Shown here one piece after another: positions 9,182 through 16,867 of a stretch of DNA of 64,000 bases. Source of the stretch: Aquisphaera giovannonii (GTDB taxonomy: Bacteria > Planctomycetota > Planctomycetia > Isosphaerales > Isosphaeraceae); contig NZ_CP042997.1 of NCBI RefSeq assembly GCF_008087625.1, forward strand, positions 9,920,001 through 9,984,000, read 5' to 3'. The position numbers and the translations under genes were made by a program. The notes under the pieces are model-generated. The model was given only the letters and a program-made list of their open reading frames with translations. It ran no database searches and was not told the DNA's origin. The first letter of the stretch is position 1. Each line of letters begins with the position of its first letter.

Positions 9182-10087
9182 TTACAGCGGACTGTTGCCG
9201 ACGTAGCGGAGTCGGACGCGATCGATGGGGACCGCCGCGGTGCGGCCGTCACCCAGGCGGAAGGGCACGAGCCGCCGGTCCTGCTTCAGCTCGTAGCCCT
9301 CGGCCCGCAGGGCGGCCTGCTGGTAGTCGGAGACGACCGGCGGCTGCTCCAGGAGTCGGCGCGCGTCGAGCCCCGGGCCGTCGAGGATGGGCACTTCCGC
9401 GCCCCCCGGGCCCTCGCCGAGCCGCAGCCGGGCGACCTCGCGGACGGTCGGCAGCCGGTGGGCCGGCAGGCCCGGGATCTCCCCGGGCGCGAGCGGGGGA
9501 GGCGATGCCGGGGCGTCCGGCTTCGGCCCGGGACTCGCCGCGATCCGGGGTGATTCCGGGGCCGCGGCCGGCGACGCCCCGCGCCTCGCGGCGGCCGCGC
9601 CCAGCCAGCCGAGGGCGCCGCCGAAGGCGAGCACAATCGAGGCGGCCACGGCGATCATCCACGCGGAAGCCGCGGGCCTCGACCTTGTGACCACGGGCGT
9701 GAGCCCGTGGTTCGGACGGGCGGAGCCCCCAGCCTCGCACGTGAGTGCGATTCCCCGATGGGCGGCGACGACTCCCGGCATGGGTACCGGCTCCGTTCCC
9801 GCCTCCCTGTCGACATCCGGATCGGGCTGACGCCCGAGGCTGGAGACTGCGCCCGTCCGAACCGCCCGCTCACGCGGGTGGTCACCGAGGTCACCGATGG
9901 GGATGAGGAAGCCGTCCGAAGACCGCATCGCGTCTCCCCAGCACTGGGCCTCCAGGAAGGCGAGCCCGCAGCGCCGCCAACCCTGCCCGTCGGGCACGCC
10001 GTCCAGCCGGGCGACGGCCTCGCGGAGCTCGGCCGGCGGGAGCGGGCCGTCCACCATGCGGTCGATCAGGGCTTCGAGCGATTCCAT
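9182..10087 (-). CDS. Anti-sigma factor-like single-pass membrane protein
   Basis: The protein is about 301 residues. Its N-terminal ~90 residues are cytoplasmic in type (LIDRMVDGPLPPAELREAV). One membrane segment follows (WMIAVAASIVLAFGGALGW), then a Pro/Ala-rich outer part with a conserved-looking end (LRLGEGPGGAEVPILDGPG). The layout and position right after an ECF sigma gene suggest it holds that sigma factor at the membrane. I prefer the ATG at 10087, which has GAGG upstream; a GTG at 10108 would overlap the sigma gene by 11 bases. The linker between residues ~75 and ~140 is built from two inverted palindromic elements (9687-9752 and 9820-9885), so that part of the protein may be spliced-in repeat DNA. 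No canonical zinc-binding HxxxCxxC motif is seen. Confidence 0.65.
   Translation of the reverse strand: MESLEALIDRMVDGPLPPAELREAVARLDGVPDGQGWRRCGLAFLEAQCWGDAMRSSDGFLIPIGDLGDHPRERAVRTGAVSSLGRQPDPDVDREAGTEPVPMPGVVAAHRGIALTCEAGGSARPNHGLTPVVTRSRPAASAWMIAVAASIVLAFGGALGWLGAAAARRGASPAAAPESPRIAASPGPKPDAPASPPPLAPGEIPGLPAHRLPTVREVARLRLGEGPGGAEVPILDGPGLDARRLLEQPPVVSDYQQAALRAEGYELKQDRRLVPFRLGDGRTAAVPIDRVRLRYVGNSPL
9687..9752 (+). repeat. Two-hairpin repeat unit, copy 1 (inside coding sequence)
   Basis: The unit holds two stem-loops with GTGA loops: CCACGGGC-GTGA-GCCCGTGG and TCGCAC-GTGA-GTGCGA. A conserved spacer (TTCGGACGGGCG ... CCAGCC) joins them. It is the inverted partner of the unit at 9820-9885 and is translated as part of the anti-sigma-like linker. 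Confidence 0.75.
9820..9885 (-). repeat. Two-hairpin repeat unit, copy 2 (inside coding sequence)
   Basis: Read on the minus strand, it matches copy 1 in spacer and loops but has different stems: CCACCCGC-GTGA-GCGGGCGG and TCGGGC-GTCA-GCCCGA. Most stem differences are compensated on the other arm, with one A-C mismatch. It faces copy 1 across 67 bases. Confidence 0.75.
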
Positions 10088-10097
10088 GGGTTGAACC

Positions 10098-10685
10098 TCA
10101 TGCCTCACGGGCGTGCACGTCCTCGATCCCGACCGCGAGCGTCGCGAGCTCGGCCCGGAGCTTGCCGCGGGCCCGGTGCAGGCGGGCCTCGACGGCGGCG
10201 AGGCCCACGCCCAGGCGGTCGGCCAGGTCGCGGGCGCTCCAGCCCTCGGCGTACTTGAGCATCAGCAAGTCCGCGTCGCGCGGGTGGAGCCTCTCCAGGG
10301 CAATCCGGACAAGGTCCCGCCGCTCGTCGCGCAGCAGCCAGGCCAGGGGCGAGGGATTCGGATCCTCCTCGCCGCGGGGCTCGCGCCCGGCATAGCGGCC
10401 CACCAGGGCCCGCCGCCGGCCCGCCCTGCGGCGGTACAGCAGCGCCTGCCGGATCGCCAGCCGGTAGAGCCAGCCGGCCTGCCGGGACGAATCCAGCAGC
10501 GGGGCCCGCTGGGCGATCGCGGCGAGCGCGACCTCCTGCATGACCTCGTCCACCGCCTGCTCCTCACGCACCCGCGCCGCCACGACCCGCCGCAACCAAC
10601 GGTCATGCGCCGAGAGGGCGGCCGGCCAGTCGGGCTCGCCGCTTCCTCCGGCTCCAGTCGTGGGCACGGGCTCGAGGGTTTCCAT
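10098..10685 (-). CDS. ECF-family RNA polymerase sigma factor
   Basis: This 195-residue alternative sigma factor directs RNA polymerase to a specific promoter set. Region 2 spans ~residues 25-90 (VVAARVREEQAVDEVMQEV, WLYRLAIRQALLYRRR) and region 4 spans ~125-180, with a clear helix-turn-helix (WSARDLADRLGVGLAAVEARLHRARGKL). GAGGAG upstream of the ATG supports the start. The anti-sigma-like gene begins 10 bases after its stop (ATG start) and is probably co-transcribed. ECF sigma genes often control their own promoter; here that would lie in the 10686-10854 gap shared with the divergent glycosyltransferase. The target regulon is unknown. Confidence 0.9.
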   Translation of the reverse strand: METLEPVPTTGAGGSGEPDWPAALSAHDRWLRRVVAARVREEQAVDEVMQEVALAAIAQRAPLLDSSRQAGWLYRLAIRQALLYRRRAGRRRALVGRYAGREPRGEEDPNPSPLAWLLRDERRDLVRIALERLHPRDADLLMLKYAEGWSARDLADRLGVGLAAVEARLHRARGKLRAELATLAVGIEDVHAREA

Positions 10686-10854
10686 GACTCCTCAATATCG
10701 TTGCCGCGGCGAAGAATTCCTTGCACGGGGTCCGCCGTCCCGCGCCATTTCGCGCCGGCCGGCAGACAGGAGTCGGGGCTTCCATTAGACTTGCGGGCGA
10801 ACCCGCGATTCCCGAGTGCGCCCGCGACGGTCGAGATCCCATTCGGAGGCAACG

Positions 10855-12045
10855 ATGCTCGGCAAGGTCCTGGTCCTGTCCGCCAGCGCCGGCGCGGGGC
10901 ACATCCGCGCGGCCGACGCGATCGAGAAGGCCCTGCACGCCCGGGGGCTCGCCTCCGATGTGCAGAACGTGGACGTGCTGAAGTACACCAATCAGGTCTT
11001 CCGGCACCTCTACTCGCGCGCCTACCTCGACCTCGTCAACAAGGCGCCGGAGGTCCTCGGCTGGCTCTATGACCGCCTGGACACCCCCGGCAAGAACGAG
11101 AACATCCGCCTGGCCTTCGACCGGTTCAACACGGGCCCGTTCGTCAAGTTGCTGGACACGTACCGCCCGGACGTCGCGATCTGCACCCACTTCCTGCCGT
11201 CGGAGATCATCGGCTGGCTCAAGCGGAAGGGGCGGGTGGACATCGTCAACGCCGTGATCGTCACCGATTTCGACGTCCACGCGATGTGGCTGAACCGCGG
11301 CTCCGACCACTACTTCGTGGCCCTGGAGGAGACGCGCGAGCACCTCGTCGCGCTGGGCGTCCCCGGGGAGGCCGTGACGATCTCGGGCATCCCCATCGAT
11401 CCCGTGTTCTCCGAGCGCAAGGACCCGAGGTCGATGCGGCGGAAGCACGGCCTGGAGGAGGGCCCGTTCACGATCCTGGTCTCCGCCGGCGGCTTCGGCG
11501 TCGGCCCGGTGGAGCACATCATCGAGGCCCTGGGCCGGCTGCCGTCGCGGGCCCAGGCGGTCGTCGTCTGCGGCCGCAACGAGGAGCTGAAAAAGAAGCT
11601 GGCCGCCGCGGTCCGCAGGCTGGGGCCCGCGAACGTCACGTTCCACCTGGTCGGGTTCACGACCGAGATGGACGAGCTGATGACCGCCGCCGACCTGTTC
11701 GTCGGCAAGCCCGGCGGCCTGACCACCTCGGAGTCCCTCGCGAAGGGGCTCCCCATGGTCGTGATCAACCCGATCCCCGGCCAGGAGGAGCGGAACTCCG
11801 ACCACCTCCTGGAGGAGGGGATCGCCATCCGCTGCAACAACCTCCCCACGCTCCCCTACAAGATCGACCGCCTGATCCGCGACCCCGGCAAGCTCCACCT
11901 GATGCGCGCCAACGCCCTGGCGCTGGCACGCCCCCACGCCGCCTTCACCGTCGTCGAGGCCCTGGACGCCCTGAACGCCGGCCGCCCCTCGTCGGCTCCC
12001 TCGGCCGCCACGCCGAAGCGGAGGCGGCGGAAGCTCGTCCTCTGA
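10855..12045 (+). CDS. MGDG synthase/UgtP-type glycosyltransferase
   Basis: The 396-residue protein has the N-terminal monogalactosyldiacylglycerol-synthase domain (LVLSASAGAGHIRAADAIEK, ~residues 5-165) and a C-terminal GT28-type sugar-nucleotide domain (~190-375) with GKPGGLTTSESLAKGLP. Relatives move glucose or galactose from a UDP-sugar to diacylglycerol at the cytoplasmic face of the membrane, forming glycolipids. The exact sugar and acceptor are not readable. The start at 10855 is supported by GGAGG ten bases upstream; a longer frame starting at 10816 adds only Arg-rich sequence. It is divergent from the sigma factor gene. The basic C terminus (PKRRRRKLVL) could help membrane contact. 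Confidence 0.85.
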   Translation: MLGKVLVLSASAGAGHIRAADAIEKALHARGLASDVQNVDVLKYTNQVFRHLYSRAYLDLVNKAPEVLGWLYDRLDTPGKNENIRLAFDRFNTGPFVKLLDTYRPDVAICTHFLPSEIIGWLKRKGRVDIVNAVIVTDFDVHAMWLNRGSDHYFVALEETREHLVALGVPGEAVTISGIPIDPVFSERKDPRSMRRKHGLEEGPFTILVSAGGFGVGPVEHIIEALGRLPSRAQAVVVCGRNEELKKKLAAAVRRLGPANVTFHLVGFTTEMDELMTAADLFVGKPGGLTTSESLAKGLPMVVINPIPGQEERNSDHLLEEGIAIRCNNLPTLPYKIDRLIRDPGKLHLMRANALALARPHAAFTVVEALDALNAGRPSSAPSAATPKRRRRKLVL

Positions 12046-12072
12046 TTCGAACAGATCCAGATTTCATCTTCT

Positions 12073-12218
12073 TTTGTAGGGTGCGTCTCGACGCACCGCG
12101 ACCGCCTCGTCATCCGGGACGGGCGGGGATGGAGCATTCGCCGAGCCTGCCGTGTCCGCGATCCCGGCCCTCCCGCGGCGACGAGCCGGTCGCGGTGCGT
12201 CGAGACGCACCCTACAAA
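12073..12218. repeat. Palindromic repeat family A, complete inverted pair (146 bp)
   Basis: Two ~32-base arms, TTTGTAGGGTGCGTC... and its inverse ...GACGCACCCTACAAA, face each other across about 85 bases. Each arm also folds on itself (GGTGCGTC-TC-GACGCACC). Other copies are at 19017-19185 and 34592-34753, with a solitary arm at 14460-14484. It lies between the convergent glycosyltransferase and first DUF2961 gene. Confidence 0.85.
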
Positions 12219-12240
12219 TCTACGAATCTTCTCTTACCTG

Positions 12241-12278
12241 CTTCTCTGTGCCCTCCGTGCCTCTGTGGTGATTCCGCC
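12241..12278 (-). repeat. 38-base repeat downstream of DUF2961 gene 1
   Basis: The minus-strand reading includes CACAGAGGCACGGAGGGCAC. It matches 14560-14597 with two differences. Both copies sit three to four bases after the stop codon of a DUF2961 gene. Confidence 0.7.
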
Positions 12279-12281
12279 TTC

Positions 12282-14339
12282 CTACCGGGCCGCCGGCGTC
12301 AGCTTGACCCAGTCCAGCCCGAGCATGTAGCCGACGCTCCCCGCGTTCCTTCCCGTCGCCCGGGCGCCCAGGACGTGGCTGCCGGCGTCGAGCGTGGCCG
12401 TGCCCAGGGGCACCTCGCCGGTGTGCAGGACGTTCGGCTTCGGCGCGTAGAGGTCGATCTCCTTCAGCGGCTTTCCGTCCAGCGTCAGCTCGAAGGTGCC
12501 GTAGTCGCAGGCCTTCGTGAACGCCGCGGAGATCGCGTAGGCGCCGGCCTTCTCGACGGGCAACTCCAGCTCGAGCTTCGCCCCGGCCTCGGCGGGCCGC
12601 CACCAGAGCTGGTCGTCGCCCGACCAGCCGTCGCTGAAGCCGGACATCGGCTGGTTGGAGATGTCCCCGGCCGTCTTCGACAGCACCTTCAGCGCCTCCC
12701 CCTCCAGGACGCCCGCCACGCGGAAGACCGGCGGCTTCGGGTACACCTTGCGCCCTGAGAGATCCGGCACGCCCGGCTCGACCTTCGCGCCGGGGCCCGC
12801 GTAGACGAACGCGAGCGTCCCGTACTGGACCTTCACCGCCTCCCAGTGCCAGAGCTCGATGTCGAACGCCAGAGACGAGCGGAACGGCACCGCGTCCAGC
12901 ACCTGGTAGCGAATCTCGCTGCTGTTCCCCTTGTTGCCGGGCCCGTCGCAACGCGTCTGAGCGTGGAACGGATTCATGTAAGGCTGAGGGCTGCACCAGG
13001 CATAGCCGAAGTAGTCCTCGGTTCCCGTGCCGATCGTGCTGGGGAAGCTCTCGCCGTCCACGTAGATCTTCTCGTCCCCCTCGCCCCACCAGGCCTTCAC
13101 CGGGTTGTAGACGTCCAGCAGGAGCCCGACAAACCGGCCCGGCGCACCCGACACGCGGAGCGACGGCCAGTCCAGCGTGCCGTCGCCCTTCCTCGTCTGG
13201 ACGCCGTCACGCTGCGTCCAGCGGGCGTGGAAGGTGAGCGTGCCGGCGGGTGGCTCGTCGGAATCGCCGAAGACCGCGGCCGAGACCTTCGCCGGGCCGG
13301 AGCCGAAGTTCTTCAGGTGGGCCTTCACCGACCTGCGATAAGGCATGTACCAGCGGGCGGTCATCGTCCCGTCCTTCTCGACGGTGTGGATGGCCGTCCG
13401 GAAAGGGTTGACGCCCGGGCCGGTGCCGAAGAAGTCGCCCAGCGGCACCGCGACCTGCGGCTCCGCCGCGCCGTCGAAGGTGATCGTCAGCAGCGTCTTC
13501 GCCAGCGCCTCATCCACGTCCTGCCCCGCGACCTTCACGGTCATGGAACGGATCGCGCCGGCCCCCTCGCGGGCCAGCAGTTCCGCCTCGCCCCCGGCGG
13601 GCACGGCCGCGGTGGGCGTCTGCTGCCAACCGGAGCCGGACGAGGGCCGGCCCGTGGCCGGGTTCAGCAGGGCCTCGCGCACCTCTTCGATCACCGGTGC
13701 CGCGCGCCTCAGCACTTCCGGCGAGTAGCTCTCCACCTTCGTGCCCGGCGCGAAGGTCGTCACGGCGACCTGGAAGTACTGGTCGCCCTTCGTCGTCGTG
13801 ATCTTGATCGACTTCGCGAACGGGAACGGGAAATAGAGGTTCCGGCCCATGGAGGCGTTGTGCCCGAACGGCTCGGTGAACGGCGCGACCCGGCCCTCGG
13901 TGATCGCCTGGAAGGGAGCGGCGAGCACCGGCGTGGCGGCGCCGTCGATGTAGATCCGAAGGTCCCCCGCCGGGTTGGCGCTCCAGACCCGCGAGACGTA
14001 TCCGGGGCCCTGCGACTCCGCCAGGACGAACTCCTTCCGGTCCCCCTCGCCCTCGACCCGCAGGTAATGGCCGCAGTCGCCGTTGGCGAACGGGTTGACG
14101 ATCTTGCCGCCTTCGATCTTCGTCGCTCGGTCGTAGCTGGAGAACTGCACCGTGCGCTCCCCCTCCGCCAGCGGCGAGGCCAGCCAGCGGGTGTCGGCCA
14201 TCCGCCCCAGCAGGGACTCGACGGTGATGGCCCCCTCGTCGGCCGCGCGGATGGCCGGCCCGCACGCCAGGAGCATCGCCACCGCCCCCAGCCGGAGCAT
14301 GGCGAGGCGGTTGCGCGGGGATGCGTCAGCTCGGGTCAT
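12282..14339 (-). CDS. DUF2961 / GH172-type glycoside hydrolase, secreted (paralogue 1)
   Basis: The 685-residue protein carries a signal peptide (LGAVAMLLACGPAIRA) and the DUF2961 fold, the basis of family GH172, whose studied members cleave fructo- or arabinofuranosides. The core runs from ~residue 45 to ~430, with GEGDEKIYVDGE and GTGTEDYFGYAWC. Two Glu residues, in GEGDE and GTED, are 21 apart, matching my memory of the catalytic pair in characterised GH172 enzymes. A C-terminal beta domain (~550-685) resembles a carbohydrate-binding or SLAM-type module (LELELPVEKAGAYAISAAF). I chose the ATG at 14339, which has GAGG upstream and aligns with the two paralogues. It precedes paralogue 2's stop by 262 bases on the same strand. 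The substrate is unknown. Confidence 0.85.
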   Translation of the reverse strand: MTRADASPRNRLAMLRLGAVAMLLACGPAIRAADEGAITVESLLGRMADTRWLASPLAEGERTVQFSSYDRATKIEGGKIVNPFANGDCGHYLRVEGEGDRKEFVLAESQGPGYVSRVWSANPAGDLRIYIDGAATPVLAAPFQAITEGRVAPFTEPFGHNASMGRNLYFPFPFAKSIKITTTKGDQYFQVAVTTFAPGTKVESYSPEVLRRAAPVIEEVREALLNPATGRPSSGSGWQQTPTAAVPAGGEAELLAREGAGAIRSMTVKVAGQDVDEALAKTLLTITFDGAAEPQVAVPLGDFFGTGPGVNPFRTAIHTVEKDGTMTARWYMPYRRSVKAHLKNFGSGPAKVSAAVFGDSDEPPAGTLTFHARWTQRDGVQTRKGDGTLDWPSLRVSGAPGRFVGLLLDVYNPVKAWWGEGDEKIYVDGESFPSTIGTGTEDYFGYAWCSPQPYMNPFHAQTRCDGPGNKGNSSEIRYQVLDAVPFRSSLAFDIELWHWEAVKVQYGTLAFVYAGPGAKVEPGVPDLSGRKVYPKPPVFRVAGVLEGEALKVLSKTAGDISNQPMSGFSDGWSGDDQLWWRPAEAGAKLELELPVEKAGAYAISAAFTKACDYGTFELTLDGKPLKEIDLYAPKPNVLHTGEVPLGTATLDAGSHVLGARATGRNAGSVGYMLGLDWVKLTPAAR

Positions 14340-14459
14340 GGATCGTGTCCTCATCCTGTTCGGATCGGGTCCCTGGGATCTTCTCCAATGGCAACACAGC
14401 TCGGGTCCCGATGCAATGCCGAGGGCCCCGGGGGTTCGCGCGTCGGCGAGCGGCGGTCC

Positions 14460-14484
14460 GCTGCGTCAAGACGCACCCTACAAA
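14460..14484. repeat. Solitary arm of repeat family A
   Basis: This 25-base piece (TGCGTCAAGACGCACCCTAC core) equals the right arm of the family A element at 12073-12218. I see no left arm upstream. It lies between DUF2961 genes 1 and 2. Confidence 0.6.
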
Positions 14485-14559
14485 TTCATGAATCGACAAA
14501 TCCACGATCGACGGCCTGGGCGACCGCCCGTCCTCTCGCTTCCCGTCTCCTCTTCCCCG

Positions 14560-14597
14560 CTTCTCCGTGCCCTCCGTGCCTCTGTGGTGAGTCCGCC
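14560..14597 (-). repeat. 38-base repeat downstream of DUF2961 gene 2
   Basis: It is the second copy of the 12241-12278 repeat, in the same place relative to a DUF2961 stop codon. The shared flank suggests the gene was duplicated together with its 3' end, or that the repeat is a dispersed element. Confidence 0.7.
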
Positions 14598-14600
14598 TCC

Positions 14601-16655
14601 CTACCGGGCCGTCGGGGCCAGCTTGATCCAGTCGAGGCCGAAGAAGTAGCCGCGGCTCTCCGGGTTCTTGCCCGAGACGCGGACGCCCAGCACGTGGACT
14701 CCTGCGTCGAGCGTGGCGGTCCCCAGCGCCATCGGCACGGAACCGGTCCGGAAGTCCTCGCGCCTCGGCTGGTAGAGGTCCACCCACTTCAAGGGCCGGC
14801 CGTCCAGGGTCACCTCGAACCGGCCGTAGTCGGGCGCCATCGTGAACGCCGCGGAGATCGCGTAGGCCCCGGCCCTCTCCACGGGCAGTTCCAGCTCGAG
14901 CTCCGCCCCGTCCTCGCGGGGCCGCCACCAGAGCTGGTCCTCGCCCGACCAGCCGTCGCCGAACGCGTGCGTGGGCTGGTTCGAGACGTCCCCGGCCGTC
15001 CTCGAGCGCACCTTCAGGGCCTCGCCCTCCAGGGCCCCGGGCTCCCGGTAGATCGGAGGCTTCGGGTGCACCCTGCGGGTCGAGAGGTCCGGGATGCCCG
15101 GTTCCACCTTTGCCGCGGCGCCCGCGTAGAAGTACGCGAGGGTCGCGAACTGCACCCTCACCGCCTCCCAGTGCCACAGCTCCATGTCGAACGCCAATGA
15201 GGAATGGAACGGTATCGCGTCCAGGACGTGGTATCGGACCTCGCTGCTGTTCCCCTTGTTCCCGGGCCCGTCGCAGCGGGTCTGCGCGTGGAAGGCGTTC
15301 GCGTAAAGCTGGGGGCTGCACCAGGCGTAGCCGAAGTAGTCCTCCGTCCCCGTGCCGAAGGTGCTTGGGAAGGCCTCGCCGTCCACGTAGACCTTCTCGT
15401 CCCCCTCGCCCCACCAGGCGGAGACAGGATTATAAATGTTCAACTGCAAGCCCACGAACCGCCCCGGCGCGCCGGACACGCGGAGGCATGGCCAGTCCAG
15501 CGTCCCATCCTCCCGCTTCGTCGGGATGTCGTCCCGCTGGAGCCAGCGGGCATATAAGGTCAGCGCGCCGGGCGGCGGGTCCTCGACGTCCCCCTGGACC
15601 TCCAGGGTGATCCGGGCCGCCTTCGTGGTGAAGCACCTCACCTTGACCGTCGCGGACTCGCGGTAGGGCATGTACCAGCGCGCGGTCATCGTCCCGTCCT
15701 CGCGGACGCTGCTGATCAGCGACCGGAAGGGATTGACGCCCGGCCCGCTGCCGAAGAAGTCGCCCAGCGGCACCGCGACCTGCGGCTCCGCCGCGCCGTC
15801 GAAGGCGATCGTCAGCAGCGTCTTCGCCAGCACCTCCTCCACATCCTCACCGCTGACGTTCGCCGAGATCGACCGGATCGCGCCGTGCCCCACCTGGCCC
15901 GTCCCCGCCTCGGCCCCGGCCCGGACGGCCGGGGTGAGGGTATCCTTCCAGGCCCGACCGGTGTCGAGGATCGTGGACTCCGGGTTCAGCAGCGCCTTGC
16001 GCACCTCCTCGATCGCCGGCGCGGCCCGGCGGAGCACGTCCGGCGAGTAGCTCTCCACTTCCGTCCCGGGCGCGAACGTCGTCACGGCGACGTGGTAGCA
16101 CGCGTACGGGACCGTCGTCGAGATCTTGATCGACTTCGCGAACGGGAACGGGAAGTAGAGGTTCCGGCCCATGGCCGACTCGTGGCCGAAGGGGGCCGTG
16201 AACGGCGCGATGCGGCCCTCGGTGAGGGGCGTGAACGGCGCCGCGAGGGCCGGCGTGGCCGCGCCGTCGACGGTGATCCGCAACTCGCCGCCCTGGGTGG
16301 CGGTCCAGATGAGGGACACGTAGCCGGGCCCCTGGGCCTCGGCCATGACGTACTCGCGGTTATCCCGGTCCCCTTCGATCCTCACGTAATGGCCCCCGTC
16401 GCGGTTGGCGAACGGGTTCACGATCCGGCCGTCCTCCAGCCGGGTCGCGCGGTCGTAGCTGGAGAACTGCACGGTGCGCTCGCCGGCCGCCGGCGGCGAG
16501 GACAGCCATCTCGTGTCGGCCATGCGCCGGAGGAGCGACTCGACGGTGATCCGCCCGTCGGCCGCCCGGGCCGGCAGGCCGGACAGCAGGAGCACGATCA
16601 TCGCGGGCGCGACCCTCGCGGGGCGGATGCGGAGGAATGCGTCGTCTCGTGCCAT
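14601..16655 (-). CDS. DUF2961 / GH172-type glycoside hydrolase, secreted (paralogue 2)
   Basis: The 684-residue protein has a signal peptide (APAMIVLLLSGLPARA), the same GH172 core (GEGDEKVYVDGE, GTGTEDYFGYAWC) and the same C-terminal beta domain as paralogues 1 and 3. A GGAGG site precedes the ATG at 16655. It is divergent from the GH50 gene at 16868, so the pair may share regulation. A 72-base stretch at 15375-15446 is identical to paralogue 3 at 19962-20033. It includes AT-rich codons (AACATTTATAATCCTGTC) that are rare in this genome, which suggests recent exchange between the two copies. It probably acts with GH50 on a polysaccharide outside the cytoplasm; the substrate is inferred only from the neighbours. 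Confidence 0.85.
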   Translation of the reverse strand: MARDDAFLRIRPARVAPAMIVLLLSGLPARAADGRITVESLLRRMADTRWLSSPPAAGERTVQFSSYDRATRLEDGRIVNPFANRDGGHYVRIEGDRDNREYVMAEAQGPGYVSLIWTATQGGELRITVDGAATPALAAPFTPLTEGRIAPFTAPFGHESAMGRNLYFPFPFAKSIKISTTVPYACYHVAVTTFAPGTEVESYSPDVLRRAAPAIEEVRKALLNPESTILDTGRAWKDTLTPAVRAGAEAGTGQVGHGAIRSISANVSGEDVEEVLAKTLLTIAFDGAAEPQVAVPLGDFFGSGPGVNPFRSLISSVREDGTMTARWYMPYRESATVKVRCFTTKAARITLEVQGDVEDPPPGALTLYARWLQRDDIPTKREDGTLDWPCLRVSGAPGRFVGLQLNIYNPVSAWWGEGDEKVYVDGEAFPSTFGTGTEDYFGYAWCSPQLYANAFHAQTRCDGPGNKGNSSEVRYHVLDAIPFHSSLAFDMELWHWEAVRVQFATLAYFYAGAAAKVEPGIPDLSTRRVHPKPPIYREPGALEGEALKVRSRTAGDVSNQPTHAFGDGWSGEDQLWWRPREDGAELELELPVERAGAYAISAAFTMAPDYGRFEVTLDGRPLKWVDLYQPRREDFRTGSVPMALGTATLDAGVHVLGVRVSGKNPESRGYFFGLDWIKLAPTAR

Positions 16656-16867
16656 GCGATCCCGTCCCCTCCCCGAGCGGCCGGATGCCTCGTCAGGCCT
16701 CGATGAAAGCAGACGCCGCGGCCCGTTGCAATGCGAGCGGCCCCCGGCACGCTGGGGACTCTCGGCGGGCCGTCGCGCGGACTATACTCGGGGGATCAAT
16801 CCCTCCCCTGCCCCGCCCCTCCGGGCGGGCCCGCGCGAGGCGACTTCCCCGCGATGAGGGTCGAACG

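Noticed and set aside
9182-10108. A CRISPR-like reading of the repeated palindromes in the anti-sigma-like gene.
   Set aside because: There are only two units, in opposite orientation, with no regular spacers and no cas genes nearby.
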